A DNA stretch of 64,000 nucleotides. It comes from Aulostomus chinensis (taxonomy: Eukaryota; Chordata; Actinopteri; Syngnathiformes; Aulostomidae). The notes below the pieces were generated by a model. The model was not told the origin of the DNA, searched no databases, and worked only from the letters and a program-made list of their open reading frames with translations. A program made the translations under genes and the position numbers. The DNA is taken from positions 4,332,551-4,396,550 of the forward strand of contig JBBMOA010000002.1 of assembly GCA_037954235.1 (NCBI GenBank), given 5' to 3'. This document shows, piece after piece, positions 11,997 through 24,200 of the stretch (positions are counted from its first letter, which is position 1; each line of letters begins with the position of its first letter).

Positions 11997-14092
11997 ATGG
12001 GCCAGACACAGACACAGAGTACGGATAAGGAAGTGACTCTTGAAAACATTCAGGAACTCTACCGTAAGTTTGCCAGCGAATGTCCAAGTGGCAATCTGCA
12101 CTTACATGAATTCAAGAGGATATTTGGAATCAACAGCAACTCCACAGAAGAGGAAGCTGCATTTATGGAAAATGTCTTTCGATCCTTTGATGCAAATAAG
12201 GTACAGTAGCAACTTGTACCGCGCTGTTAATTTTGTAAAGTGGTGAGCTCCTGCCCCCTGTGTTTATTTAGAAGCTGTAGCTGTAGGTCTAAGATAATGA
12301 TGCAACATGAATACACATATTAGTACATGCTTACAGAAGGATGTGCTGATCATTTCATAAACGAGCTGCGTAGTGATGTGTAAATACATTCATGAATAAT
12401 CTATGTCATCTTGAAGTGCTTTTGCATCCCCCTCTCCAAAGTGTGATGTAACCCCTCACTGTCAGGTTGCTCTGACCTGCTTCTGTGGGTTGATTCACAA
12501 AGCTTTGGATGTGTTTCTCATGTGCCCTCATTGGAGATATTCATCGTACAAACACTCCGTTTCAGTTTGCCCTCTCAGTGTACCTTTGAACGGTTGATGT
12601 ACGACAATGAGAGGGAAAGCGTGACGGTGAGAAAATGAGTGCAGGCGCTGAAGACATTTTTGTCGACCGCTCAGCTCACCATTGTGGAATTTTTGTGATG
12701 AATTTCACACCTTTTCTCTTCATTAAAACTATTGCAACAGTGGTCAAAAATGATCAAAAATAGGTATTTCGAAAAAATGCTAAGCTCTACTTTTCGGCAT
12801 CCCTCGACTGACTGCTTGTGAATTTCACGAGGAAGCTTTGCAAATACATGGTAATTCATGTATTTTAGTTTTCATCATCACATTGATGTCGTATGCTACA
12901 TTCTGGCAGAGGAACAAGTAGAATGGTAACACTTCAGTACGGTAAAGGCTCTTAGTTAACGTGGAGCTCCTGGTTTAAGTTTTGGGAGAAACTTGGGATT
13001 AGTTCAGGACAAGGACTACAATCTTAATGATGTTGAGTAATCAAAGAAAAGACTGGGGTATCCAGTAATGAATCACTAGTTAATGACAATGCTGGGGGGG
13101 GGGGGGGGGTGATGGGGGTTCGAGCCCCTCCCAGCTGACATTGGGTGAGAGGCGGGGTTCCCCCTGGATGGCTTATATACTGTAAATGAGAAGAAGGCGC
13201 ACGTTGAGTGTTTGTGTCTGTATTTGCATTCAGCACTGAGTCTTGGCTGCTCAGCAGTGAGAGTGACTGCTCTGCTCTTCTTCTTCTTGACTTCTCTGCA
13301 GGATGGCAAAATAGACTTCATGGAATATGTGGCAGCCGTGCACCTTGTTCTGCGAGGGAAACTTGAGGACAAACTGAAGTGGTCTTTTAAAGTTTATGAC
13401 AGAGATGGAAATGGTTGCCTTGACAGAAATGAAGTGAGACACATTGTCAGAGTAAGTATTGATCTTTTTGAAGTGTCTGATATTAAAGGGAATTTGTTGG
13501 CTTTTGTGAATTCCAACAACATTCAGCGTCCCAGAATGCAATGAGTTCGTTCACTCAGGGCTGAAGTCCAAACAGCGATGGTGAGCCTGCCCTTGAAGCT
13601 ACTTTGAAAATACTGAATAACTTTGTGCCTTGAGGGCTTTTCATCCAGGGGGAGGTAGTGTTCTGAACACTGGATCGGGGGAGATTTTATTTTTAAAAAA
13701 TCCCGTCGGGGCACGTAGGGACAGTAAGGTGTCAGTGACATCCTCTCAAGGCCAGCTGAAATCTCTTCTCCCTGGTTTTTGTGCTCCCTCTCTTTGTTTC
13801 GAGCCTTTCCAGCCTCTCACCCGTGTCTGGTCGGTTCATCGGTCCTCGTCAGTCACCTGTTCTCTCAGTTTCTCCTTCCTGCTCTCGTGCTCTCCCTCCT
13901 GTCTCTTGTTGCGTCAGTCGTAGAGTTTTAGGCTTCGTTTGTCATTTCGTTATTGTGGGTCCTCGTGACACTTTGTTCGCCATGTTCTCCTCACCTGCTT
14001 TGTTTTATTACAACTTTGTAAATTAAATCTGTTCACTTCCTGTTTCTTCCTGTTTCTTCCTGCTTCTTCCTGCTTCTTCCTGCTTCTTCTTC

Positions 14093-14128
<36 letters not shown>

Positions 14129-15305
14129 TGTTCTTCCACAGACTTTACTGTGTGTATATTGATCATTTTAACTTTAATCATGCATACTTTGACTTATAGA
14201 TTTCATTGTGTGACCCCCCCCCCCAACAAAAAAACCCAAAAACAAATGAAGAAACAAAACAAATGGATTCAGCCCAATTTTGGCCAATTTGGCAAAAACT
14301 GCTTGAGTTATTACTGAATATACACAAATCATTCATGGAGAAAATATAATCATCATTTATCCAATGACAACTATTTTGTAACTTACAAGTGTTTGCATCG
14401 TAGAATTTTGTTTCAAAGACACGATGCAAACAGATTTTCCCGTCTGACTTCGTCCTTCCTCGGCGCAAAAAGCAACACCAACTCTCCTGTGGTTTGCTGC
14501 TCGATCTGGAAAAAGAAGTGCTGGCATGTTTTCAGAGATGCGTATCGTTTTTAACACCTTTGCGATGAAGTCTTTACAGTACAAATGTTACCTGAATCTG
14601 AAACATATTGACTGAATAAATTCACCAATAAGATGAAAGATGAAAATAAACGTAAATTGAATCCAGTAATGTCAGAATAGAAGGGTCATAAAAACCAAGA
14701 TACTTCTTTGCCATAAATACACATGTAGGTGCAGAGAGGTTTGTAGCACAGTATATTTCCTTCAACAGCTGAAATCATGTCAGATCGGCTTTTTCGTCCT
14801 TTTTACACCTTTTCAGATCATCCACAAGATAAAGAACCATAAAAATCCAGGTGTCTCGGGGGATATTGACGATATCTGTGATCGAATATTTCAGCTGGTG
14901 GATAAAAATCAAGACAGTAAGTTGACATGACAGCGAGAGTGGAGACGTTGTCGTCCTGTTTATCACTGTTCCCATCGGATCTGCTTCTGCTGTAAAACAG
15001 TGGATGGATTTCTTCTGCATATAAAAATGCTTGTTCCACTGTGAACATGAGCTACGGATTTGAGAACATTTGGAAAGTCTGTAAGAGATGATAAATCATT
15101 TGTCCACATTTAAGGTATCTAACAGGAAGTAGTCACCTGACCATGGCCTTGTGTATGACTCTGTCTGTGCTGTGACTGTCCAGGTCGCATATCTTTGGAG
15201 GAATTTATTGAGGGTGCGGAAAGAGACCCCTGGGTTATGGAGCAGCTGAAACTGGACATCGGGCCTTGCGACTGGTTCATTGAGCACCAAGAAAAGAAGA
15301 CTTGA
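11997..15305 (+). CDS. Guanylate cyclase activating protein (GCAP), second of tandem pair
   Basis: Exons are 11997-12200, 13302-13451, 14817-14916 and 15184-15305, giving 191 residues. Exon phases match the first GCAP gene (0, 0, 1), and exons 2 and 4 have the same lengths (150 and 122), so the two arose by tandem duplication. The start MGQTQTQ is a myristoylation signal; the in-frame ATG 15 bases upstream is not preferred. EF1 is degenerate (ECPSGNLHLHEF). EF2 (DANKDGKIDFME) and EF3 (DRDGNGCLDRNE) are canonical. EF4 (DKNQDSRISLEE) has Ser where Gly is usual at loop position 6. The tail PWVMEQLKLDIGP matches the GCAP2-like pattern. Role as for its neighbour: calcium feedback on retinal guanylate cyclase. 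The specific fish paralogue is not assigned. Confidence 0.9.
13090..13175 (+). repeat. Fragment of the dispersed repeat in intron 1 of the second GCAP gene
   Basis: A poly-G run is followed by gggtgagaggcggggttccc and ccctggatgg, matching the front part of repeat copy 1 (ggtgagaggtggggttcacc). The rest of the body is absent. Confidence 0.6.
14031..14128. repeat. 10-bp tandem repeat (tgcttcttcc)n followed by (AG)n
   Basis: About five 10-bp units, tgtttcttcc or tgcttcttcc, end in a purine run of agagagag type at 14093-14128. They lie in intron 2 of the second GCAP gene. Confidence 0.9.
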
Positions 15306-16490
15306 AGTCATCCCGCTCAGCCTTATGATATATGACGGGTCCCAGAGTGAAGGGCGTGTCCTTGGCCTCTCTTACTTTGTTTACACGGGAGAGTTCAGAG
15401 ACAAGCGACTTGTGGCTTTATCTGAAACTTAAAGCCATGCTTGTCATGTTGTAATGCTTTGCTCAGAAAACCTGTCAGTACAGAAACTTGCATTTCCATA
15501 TTTCATGATAATTATTTCAGTTTTCATTGATTGTAGATTGCCAGAGAGAAGATGTTATTACAGTCAACTCAGAAGTCCCCATCTCCGTGGGTTCCCTGAC
15601 TGACAGCTAACAGGACTTTTGCGTTGGATTTTGGATTGTTAATTAAATCTACATGTTCTGTCTGGCATGATCATCTTCACAAATACTTTTGAAGCATATC
15701 ATTGGAAGCACAAAGCTGTTGTTATGCAGTACACAAACTAAACCTTTATCATCACCACTTTGAGCTTTGCACTTGTTCAGCGTGATACAAGTTGAAGTCA
15801 CTGGTCACCAAATGCTGTTACAAAGGCATGTAACCTAAAACCTGTTCATCGGGGAACACCGGACAACGCTAACTTGTTAGGAGTCTTCCCTCCATCACTC
15901 TAGGGCCACCCTGGACAGCACATCCGTCTATGGGTTTCCACATTCAGTTTTACTGCAGCATTTGACGCAGATAAATGTCCTTTACATTCAAGCCCTTGCC
16001 AAAAGAGTTCACATACTGCTCATTAAACGCTGCCATGTCATTCCTGTGCATTTTGCATCAAGTGTAGCTGTGGCCAAATTCCTGCGCTGCTGGGAGGATC
16101 CCAGAGACGTCGGTCAGATGAAACGTCTACTCGTTAAACCTTTGCTAACTTGAATTTGGATAAATAATTTCAACAACAATTTTTTTTTACATTTTATTTT
16201 CTATCAACCAGGGACCAGCAGTGACAGTGAAATATATTTGTCGCACGTCTTCACAATGATGGCTGTACCCGCGTGTGTATGTGTGGGCGTGGCTTGTATG
16301 AACATGTAAAATAAGAAAAAGCAAATACATTTGTTTCTGTTGTTATTGTTGTTGTCCATTACCATTTATGCCTGCTTTCGTTTGGTGGCTTCTTATTTTT
16401 TCTTCAATTTTTGCTATATTGTGAATATTCTGAAATCCTCAACATCCCTCTAAAATTGAAAATAAAAAAAAATCAACCTGTATGTGTGTG

Positions 16491-16492
<2 letters not shown>

Positions 16493-16540
<48 letters not shown>
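16493..16540. repeat. (GA)n microsatellite
   Basis: An uninterrupted gagaga run of about 45 bases. Confidence 0.95.
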
Positions 16541-16543
<3 letters not shown>

Positions 16544-16900
16544 TGTCTTAATTTTCTATTAGTTTGGGAACTATTTTATTTGTGTGTTATAGCCTCCCTA
16601 CATTTGCTGACGATTGCTTTCATTTAAACATTATGAAACATCCATCAGTGGTCAGGATGTGTCCACATGACTCCCTGGTCACCTGGTGGAGACCTTATGG
16701 GAGGTTTGAGTTGACAGATTTATCCTGGCTTACGATTCTTAGCCTTGTAAGCTCTTGACCTGACAAAACGCTGCACTTCTGCTTCCTAGCAACACACAGA
16801 CAGATGAACTGAACAAGCTAAAATGATTCCCTCTTTGCCACTGTGGAACAACATGTCCTTACATGCACACCTGCATCATCTCGCCGCATCATTAACATAT

Positions 16901-16908
<8 letters not shown>

Positions 16909-16981
<73 letters not shown>

Positions 16982-17034
16982 GAAGAAGAAGAAGAAGAAG
17001 AAGAAGAAGAAGAAGAAGAAGAAGAAGAAGAAGA
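16909..17034. repeat. Compound microsatellite (ATT)n(AGA)n
   Basis: About 24 units of att pass abruptly at 16981 into about 18 units of aga. The apparent poly-Leu, poly-Glu, poly-Asn and poly-Ser frames across it are artefacts of the repeat. Confidence 0.95.
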
Positions 17035-17936
17035 AAGCATCCATTTCCTATTTGCTGCAGAATCTGCATGGACTGAAGGTGTGGTGGAAGATGAATGAGC
17101 TCCACCATGTGGCTTAAAGGAATACTGCAATTGCAAACCTTAAGAACTATGGAAGGAACCCTGCTGATTTTTATGAGAACCCATTGAGTGTTTGAGGATG
17201 GTGGTATAATCAACAAGACCCTCTCAGTTTCATGCACACGGAGGTACAAAGCAACAAAGTACACAGTTATTGGCTGGGCAGGTATTTATCTTTGGACACC
17301 GTGGCAAAAAATAGGGGAGAGTGAACTTTAAAAATGCCAGGTGAGCGAGGACAACATGAACCACAGTGTCTACTGAGATGGTTTTGCTGACCTCAAGTGG
17401 CTAACAACACTGAGTAATGTAGTTTAAACCATGGGTTTAACATTGATGGGCTGAATGACAGAACTCACTTGTGACCTTTCATCTGTTGCAGACATTTTGC
17501 ATTCCACAACAAAATTTTGAAAAAGCAATACCTCCCTATTAAGAGACTATTGCTCATTGAAGGAGAAGGCATCTTTTAGGTGTTCTTTAAATAATTTAAT
17601 CAAATTTGGTCTTAAAGAAATAACGCAGATAAGCTGTTATTTAATTTGGGGTATTTTTTGAATAATTCACAGCATAAACACCGTCACGCTTTTTGTCAAG
17701 CGAAAGCGGAAATGACAGGCAGGGAATCATCTTGGTGGGCTCCTCTCTCGTGACGGTCCTTCACGCCTCCTCCTGATGTAAATTTCTTGATGCACTGAGA
17801 GAAGACCTCACTATGGCATCGCAGTCCTTGTCTGTCCACATCTATGACCTTCATGTGCATTATTGTGCCTCCAGTTAAATGATAATGGACTAAAACGCAG
17901 AGACGAGTTTCATCCTCGACCTGGCCATGTGACGAC

Positions 17937-18098
17937 TGCGCACGCGCAAATTCCTTCCAGTTATCTGTTGACAAATGTGTCCAATGAATATCTCTGTCCC
18001 ACTTGGAGTTTCGTCGCTAAATGGAATAAAATGTCATTTCGGGGGATTTATCGACGTGGCAAGATTTCCTGTGGATTCTTCATGAAGTTGTAAATCCA
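17937..18098 (+). promoter_or_regulatory. golgb1: Probable giantin (golgb1) promoter and non-coding first exon
   Basis: A 12-base NRF1-type site, TGCGCACGCGCA, is at 17937-17948, and a CCAAT motif at 17981-17985, in a locally CpG-richer stretch without TATA. A good donor (CCA then GTAAGC) at 18098/18099 could end a 5' UTR exon joined to the coding exon at 21202. An ACGTGGC motif at 18054-18060 matches the Golgi stress response element core. All of this is positional inference; no transcript evidence is available. Confidence 0.45.
18031..18093 (+). other. Possible upstream ORFs in the giantin 5' leader
   Basis: If 17950-18098 is the first exon, it contains a minimal uORF at 18021-18029 (ATG GAA TAA) followed at once by a 20-codon uORF at 18031-18093, ending five bases before the donor. 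This depends on the exon-1 model. Confidence 0.3.
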
Positions 18099-21000
18099 GT
18101 AAGCCCTTAAAGTGAATATTTTAGGAGTTCCGTGTAGCTTAACAGTGCTTATTTATTAACTGGACAGTCGAGTTCTGTGCTAGCTATATTAGCATGTAGC
18201 TCACAGGATAAAGTTAGCTAGCTGGATTAACGCCTGATATCTCTGGTATTATTTACGACTAACGTTTTGCCGACGTCTACTCCGACACCAACTGCTGTCT
18301 CCTGGTGGAAATATTAATCTTTTGGGGAAGAGATTCACTTAGTAATCTGTGGTATTTGACAAGCTGTTAACGTCAACGTAGCTAATGCTGGTCGGCTACC
18401 TCTGGACCAGTCCTGCGACGTGACTCTGATCATTTTTGACTCGATTTTTGCTTCTCGTTTGGGTGGGGAGTCCTGCACGCTGGTTCTCTTGAAAACGCAG
18501 ATTTCATCTGAATGATCAGCTGCAAGTGAATGCAGTTTTACCTGCTTATGGGCGGAACTCGACCCAGCATACATGGCAAGAAAAATGTTTTTGTTGTTGT
18601 TTTCTTATTATCCTTTTCCATTAAGTAAAGCAAACATCCTCAAAAATCTTATGGGTCGAACATTGCCCCAAAAAAAGTTTAATTTATTCATAAACTAAGT
18701 GTGTTTTTTTTTCAGTTTAACGCTTCTAAAAATCAGGAGCATTGCAACCCCTAACAACTGGGATCATTGAACCCCATTTTAGCCACCGTTTTCCCTGGAC
18801 ATTTATTTCATTCTAAGCCACGATCTTGTAAGGGTTTATTTGTTTGATTTCTGAAACCTGATGAGATCTTAAACCACAGTAACATCAACATCATTTTCAA
18901 ACTTGATTTGTTGTTGGTGTGGAAGGCATAGAAACATTATGTCATTCTGATGAGTGCTGCCTACAAGGGCACCAGCTTTAGGAAACGTCATTCCCCCAAC
19001 AACTGAATGTTCCTGTGCTTCAGTGACCGGACATGACCTCTCACCTTAAGTGAGGTTCATGGTGTACACCTTAAAACTCGTCAGACACTGGGAGTGCTCT
19101 CACTGTGCAGCTTGCTGTCTTGAACCAGGAGTCTTCAAGCCATTGCTGTTTTCATGACTGAACATTTTCAAATGCAGTTGCTAACAAGTGCCTGAAGAAG
19201 ACCCCTAGTCGTCACGTCCAGGGCCCCTAAACTGACATCAGTCAGATCACGACTTCCATACCCAGATCGGGCCCATGGGCACAGTCGCCACTCACATTCT
19301 GTCTTTGTGTTAGAATGGGATGAAACTGGGATTGGAATGAATAATCATCAATGCCATTTTTGAGGACTTTCATTGTTTTAATGGTAGAACTGCACGTCAT
19401 CAATATTGCCAGATAGTGGTCTTTTTTTTCATCAGTCTGGTTCTGTAGAACCTGGTTCTATAGAACCAGGTAGGTTAAGTATAGGTTCATTGGTTCTATA
19501 GAATTTTCACCCATCAGATTTTGTTGTTTACTTCTCATGTTTGCTCATTGCTCCACAAAACATATGTTTGTGAACAGAAATGAGATATAGATTAAAAAAT
19601 ATATATACAGAAAAAAAAGCAGATATGCAGAACAAGACCCTAAAATAGAAATGCTTAAAAATGGGGATAAGGAAAGCGCACAACAATAAGAGAGAATAAA
19701 TGTACAATGGTGGGTTCAGCGGTCACACACCTGTGGGCTGGGCTGTACAAGTGAGAGCGAGAAGAGGCCAAAACCAACTTTGATGATGATTCTCCAGCCA
19801 GCTCTGGTATGCTGAAAGAACCAGTCTGACCTGATTTTTCTCCTGGGTCACGTGGATTGGATTGTTCAGCCGGTTGAATGAACTGGGCTGATGTAGCTCC
19901 CTGACAATGCCCTCAGTGTTGTAGCAGGCCTTCAGCAGCAGTGGCCTGGTTAGTCCCTCACAGCCAGGTGATGAGCTGTAAGGGCTGAGAGCCACACCTG
20001 TGGATCTCAGTCAGGCTGAGCCCTCGTGTTGAAATGGAGCAGTGAACTTTGAAGAGAAAACTCCTTCCTCACTATATTTGACTCTTGGTTTGCCTTCATC
20101 CCAGCTATGGTCAGACTGACGAGGCCTGCCTCTGGCCTGCTCCGTCAGCTTGCCTGATGAGTCAGCCTGAATGCCTGCACTCCTTTACCTGCAATTCTGG
20201 TGTACTCATAAATATTTGAAAGAGGCAGCATAGGAAGAGCTTAGTCTTGAGTGTTGTGCAACTCTGTGAGGGCTTATCTGTTTGTTCAGCTCCACTGAGG
20301 TTGTTTTTGGTGCCATAAAACAATTATGTTTGTCTCCCTTTGTGAAGTGTAGAGTAGTGGACGACTGAAGTAATGCCCAAGGCACTCTGTTGTTGTGAAC
20401 AAAAGGCTTTCATTCATGGACAAACTAAGTAAGCAAAAAAAATAAAAGGAAAAAAAGAAGTAAAGAAAATAATTGAAACAAAGCAAGTATTGATTTGTTT
20501 AGTGCGGTTTGTTGGTTCCCCTGCCTGTCTGCAGGACCAAGAGGTCAAATTTCATGAAGCCATGGAAAATTCAGTAAGATTTGGGGCAGTGTTCATTTTC
20601 TTTTAAATTAAGGTCAATGAAATATTGCTTGGACTTTTAAAAATTATGCTAGAAATTAAATAGAGGGAAGAAATCGAACAAAACCTCGCAAAATCGATCT
20701 ATGCATGTTGTAGCTGCTGATTTGAACAAGAAAGAAGAATTTGCTGTTGGGTCCTGGAGGTCCATGAGCTCTGAGCTGTAATTCATCTGATGTGCTCAGT
20801 GGACGACAACCATTTAATATGAAACATAAACAGGTTTTGTTTTTTATCCTATTTTCACCTTTTGTCTTCTCTTTTACGTTGTTTGACAAGCAAGCATCTG
20901 CAGATTTCAATTTTTCAAAACAAGTTAAAGCTAAAGGATGAAGCTTTCACAATCAAATCAGGATTAATTCAATAGAATTGTGAGGATAAAAGATGAGTGT

Positions 21001-21201
21001 TGGATCAGCATTCATCCCAGCTAACCGCCATTGTTCAGCTTATTAAGACTAAGATCGGTCTGATTAACAATGCCAGCTGATTCAGTTCAACCATCTCGCT
21101 CTGAACTCTGATTTTCCATGAAACCCCCAACTATGCCAACAGTCAACCATTTTAGGTTTTAAATTGATGACATCTTGAATCGTGTGTTGATGTGTTTTCA
21201 G
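18099..21201 (+). other. golgb1: Giantin intron 1
   Basis: No gene or transposon recognised. The only structure noted is a cluster of palindromic GGTTCTATAGAACC-like motifs near 19439-19502. Confidence 0.4.
19439..19502. repeat. Perfect 20-bp palindrome with flanking half-copies
   Basis: CCTGGTTCTATAGAACCAGG at 19451-19470 is a perfect palindrome. A related ggttctgtagaacc precedes it at 19439-19452, and ttggttctatagaa follows at about 19490. Confidence 0.7.
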
Positions 21202-21216
21202 GTCGAAACCGAAGCC

Positions 21217-24200
21217 ATGCTGAAATGGTTTTCTGGTGAGGAGGGAGAGCCTGGTCCTGGAGTAAGTCCATGTTTGCTTGTTTTTTATGACAGGAACGGT
21301 CACGTACTGTACATGGTAATTAGGTTCTGCTGATAGATGGTGTTGCTGCTTCTCAACTGCCAAACAAATACACAGCAACGTTGAGAATGGAAGCACATCT
21401 TTCTAGAGTTACTTATCTCAGAAGTTAAAAGTATTCTAAAACTCATCTCTAAGTAAATGTCTTACTTTGAATGTATTTATTTTGTACTAAAAGTAAAGTA
21501 TTGCCTTATTAGAGGCTCCATCTAGAAATTATTTTAGAGATTCATCCATGATTGCACTCTTCATCATTTGTTCTGTTAAAATCAGAAAACGTGCACCAGT
21601 GACTGACTTTTTTTTTTTCTTGAAGTTGCCGATTTGATTTGATTTAGATGGGTTGATCAATAAGTCATTACAGCTCTTGATGTCTTCATACGTTTATTAA
21701 AGTTGCCCTCACATTCATTAGTGAAAGTTTTAAAGTTGTACCAGGTCTAAAATCCAGCATCCAAAAGTATAATGTGGAATTTTGAAGGTTAAAACCAGTG
21801 AGACAAGAAATGAAGAATACCAGTTTTTTATAATTGGGAATTTTAATGAGAGACAAGAGGGGTTCATTTTAAGGATGGCCTCATTATAATCCATCCCTCC
21901 ATCCATCCATCCATCCATCCATCCTTCCCTCCCTCCATTCCTCCCTCCATGTTCTCCCTCTTCTCCTGTTGAGGGTGGTGGGGGTGGAGCCTATCCCAGC
22001 AGCCTTCCCCCTGGACAGGTCACCAGTCCATGGCAGGGCCAACACATAGAGACAGACAACCATTGGCTCTCCCAGCCACGCCTACGGTCAATTTAGAGTC
22101 TGGATTAACCTGGTCCCTCTTGATGTCTTTGGACTGTGGAGGAAGCTGGAGTACCAGAGAGAACCCAGCAGGAACAGGGAGAACATGGAGACTCACCCAG
22201 AAAGACCCCGTGCTGCAGCCGGGGCTCCACCCACAACCTTCTTGATGGGGGGCCACAGTGAGGACCACTGCTCCACCGGGCCGCCTTCATTATAATCATT
22301 TATGCATCATAGTATTTGTTAGGAGTATTTTTGTATACCATAATAAATGGCAGGAGAGGATTTTATTTAATGGAATGCTACAATGTGTCTGCTCCCTGTG
22401 CTGATTTTTCCCATTAATGATCGATCACATCAAAGTAAGACATGCCTGACGGTGCTTGCTGTTTATTGTCAGTACCGAGACGATCGTCTCCCAGACCAGA
22501 GCTGGTTTACTGAATAATTTCAGGTTATGTCGTCCCGTATACGTCACCAGTTCAACTGGCTCAGAGGAAACTCGGTGAATGCTTCCCAGGCTGGTTTACA
22601 TCCAGTGAGACTGGAATTAGGTGGACTGCTGAGCTTGGGGCTTTGACTTCACAATCTGAGCTCACACTTCCTGTGAGGGGGAACCGCTGCTTAATCCTCC
22701 TGCATCCTGGTCCCCATTCACTCTCAAGCCTACATGCTTATCTGCATGCTATGTCTGACTAGCCCATAATGATGACTTATAAAATGACCCAAACTATTAT
22801 TTTCTTGTCTGAGGTAGAGTAAGAGCAGTGTTTCTTCTTTTTTGCTTTGTTTGACTTTGGTTTTTGCAATTCTTGCATCTGGCGATCTTTAATTCAACAC
22901 TTTTATTTAGAATTCCTTCATATACTTCAGCTGTCATGTTTCAGTGCACCGATTATTATTAAGTCCCGGTCATCCAAAAAAATTTAAATATTGGGAGTTC
23001 TTTTATCAGCAAGTTAGATTTTGGTTTAGTTTTCAGGATGTTCAAAGTTTATACCTCATGCACTTTTTATATTTATTATTCATGTAATTGTTCATTACAA
23101 AACTTTCGATAGACAGAAGTTAATGTAAAGCTTTTGTTGTGGTTCGTATTGTTGTAAATTTTGGCTCTTAAAATGTAACATGTACTTCAATTGAACATTG
23201 GCTGGAAGTGTCTGTTATTGGCCTCCTTCATTTATTAACTCCATATCAGCCGTCGTCGTTGTCGTCGTCCTCCGCTGATCCGGGTCGGGGTCTCTGGGGC
23301 AGCAGAGATGCACACCCCAGGGGCTCGAAACTGGAACCATCTTCCTGTGAGGTGACGGTGCGAACCACTGCACCAGCATGCCGCCCTAGAGTGGGACTTC
23401 CTCATGAGAAATACAACCTCAGATCAAGAAGAAAGCAGTTGCACTAATTAACAGTTTTGGTGTTATGTGACCCAAATCTAAAATTGTTTTTTTTTTAAAT
23501 GTCTTCCATGTGTCCGAGTGTCAGTCGTACAGCACTCAAACCAAATGCAGTTTTTGATTCTGAGCCAATCTTCTCTCCTCTCTCTGCAGGGCCCAGGCTC
23601 TCCCCATGGAGCTGCTGCTGGTGGAGAGGTTGCTGCAGCAGAACTAGCGGAGCGGCTGGTCCAAACAGAGCAGCTTGTCTCTCAGCTGAAAGAGATGATC
23701 CGGGAAAAGGATGCAACACTTTGCTCCAGAGATGAACAACTGAAGGTGTGTCCTCCTGTGTTTTTGAGTAAAAGCATGATGTCTGCTGACATCACCCTTG
23801 AAGCCAAATTGTAAATTAACATGAGTGGTAAATTTGGTGAATATCTTTCATCTTTTAAACATTTCCCTAATAATGTAGCAATTTTGTTTTCAAATATGTT
23901 CCTGTTGGATTTGCCTTGAATGCTGAGTAGTGCTAAGAATGCAGTTTTGTTTTTTTTGTTTTGCTTTGTTTTTTGGGATATCAAAAGATTGATCGGCTTC
24001 TGTTCTCAGTGCTGCATCAGGGAGCTGAGACCCTTAGAGACCTGCTGATTGCTAGTGGGCTTAGCAACATGAATGGTCGTGGGTGGGCAGGTTAGCGTAC
24101 CACTATCTTTCCTGCTCAGCTTCCAAATCCTGTATTTCCTCCTCAGTGCATTCTGGTTCACTTAGATCAAGGTCAGGATCTTGGCTTGTCCAGAGATACA

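Larger units (their letters stand above)
15306..17900. other. 3' UTR of the second GCAP gene and intergenic space
   Basis: An ATTAAA at 15642-15647 is the nearest candidate polyadenylation signal. Beyond it I see no genes, only microsatellites at 16493-16540 and 16909-17034. Confidence 0.4.

Noticed and set aside
16823..17264. Frames with long poly-Leu, poly-Glu, poly-Asn or poly-Ser runs
   Set aside because: They are translations of the (ATT)n(AGA)n microsatellite in several frames and have no other support.
22030..22245. Recurrent open frame starting MAGPTHRDRQPLALPATPTV
   Set aside because: It appears at each repeat copy (4.7, 22.0, 56.7, 63.7 kb) and reflects the shared repeat, not a gene family.
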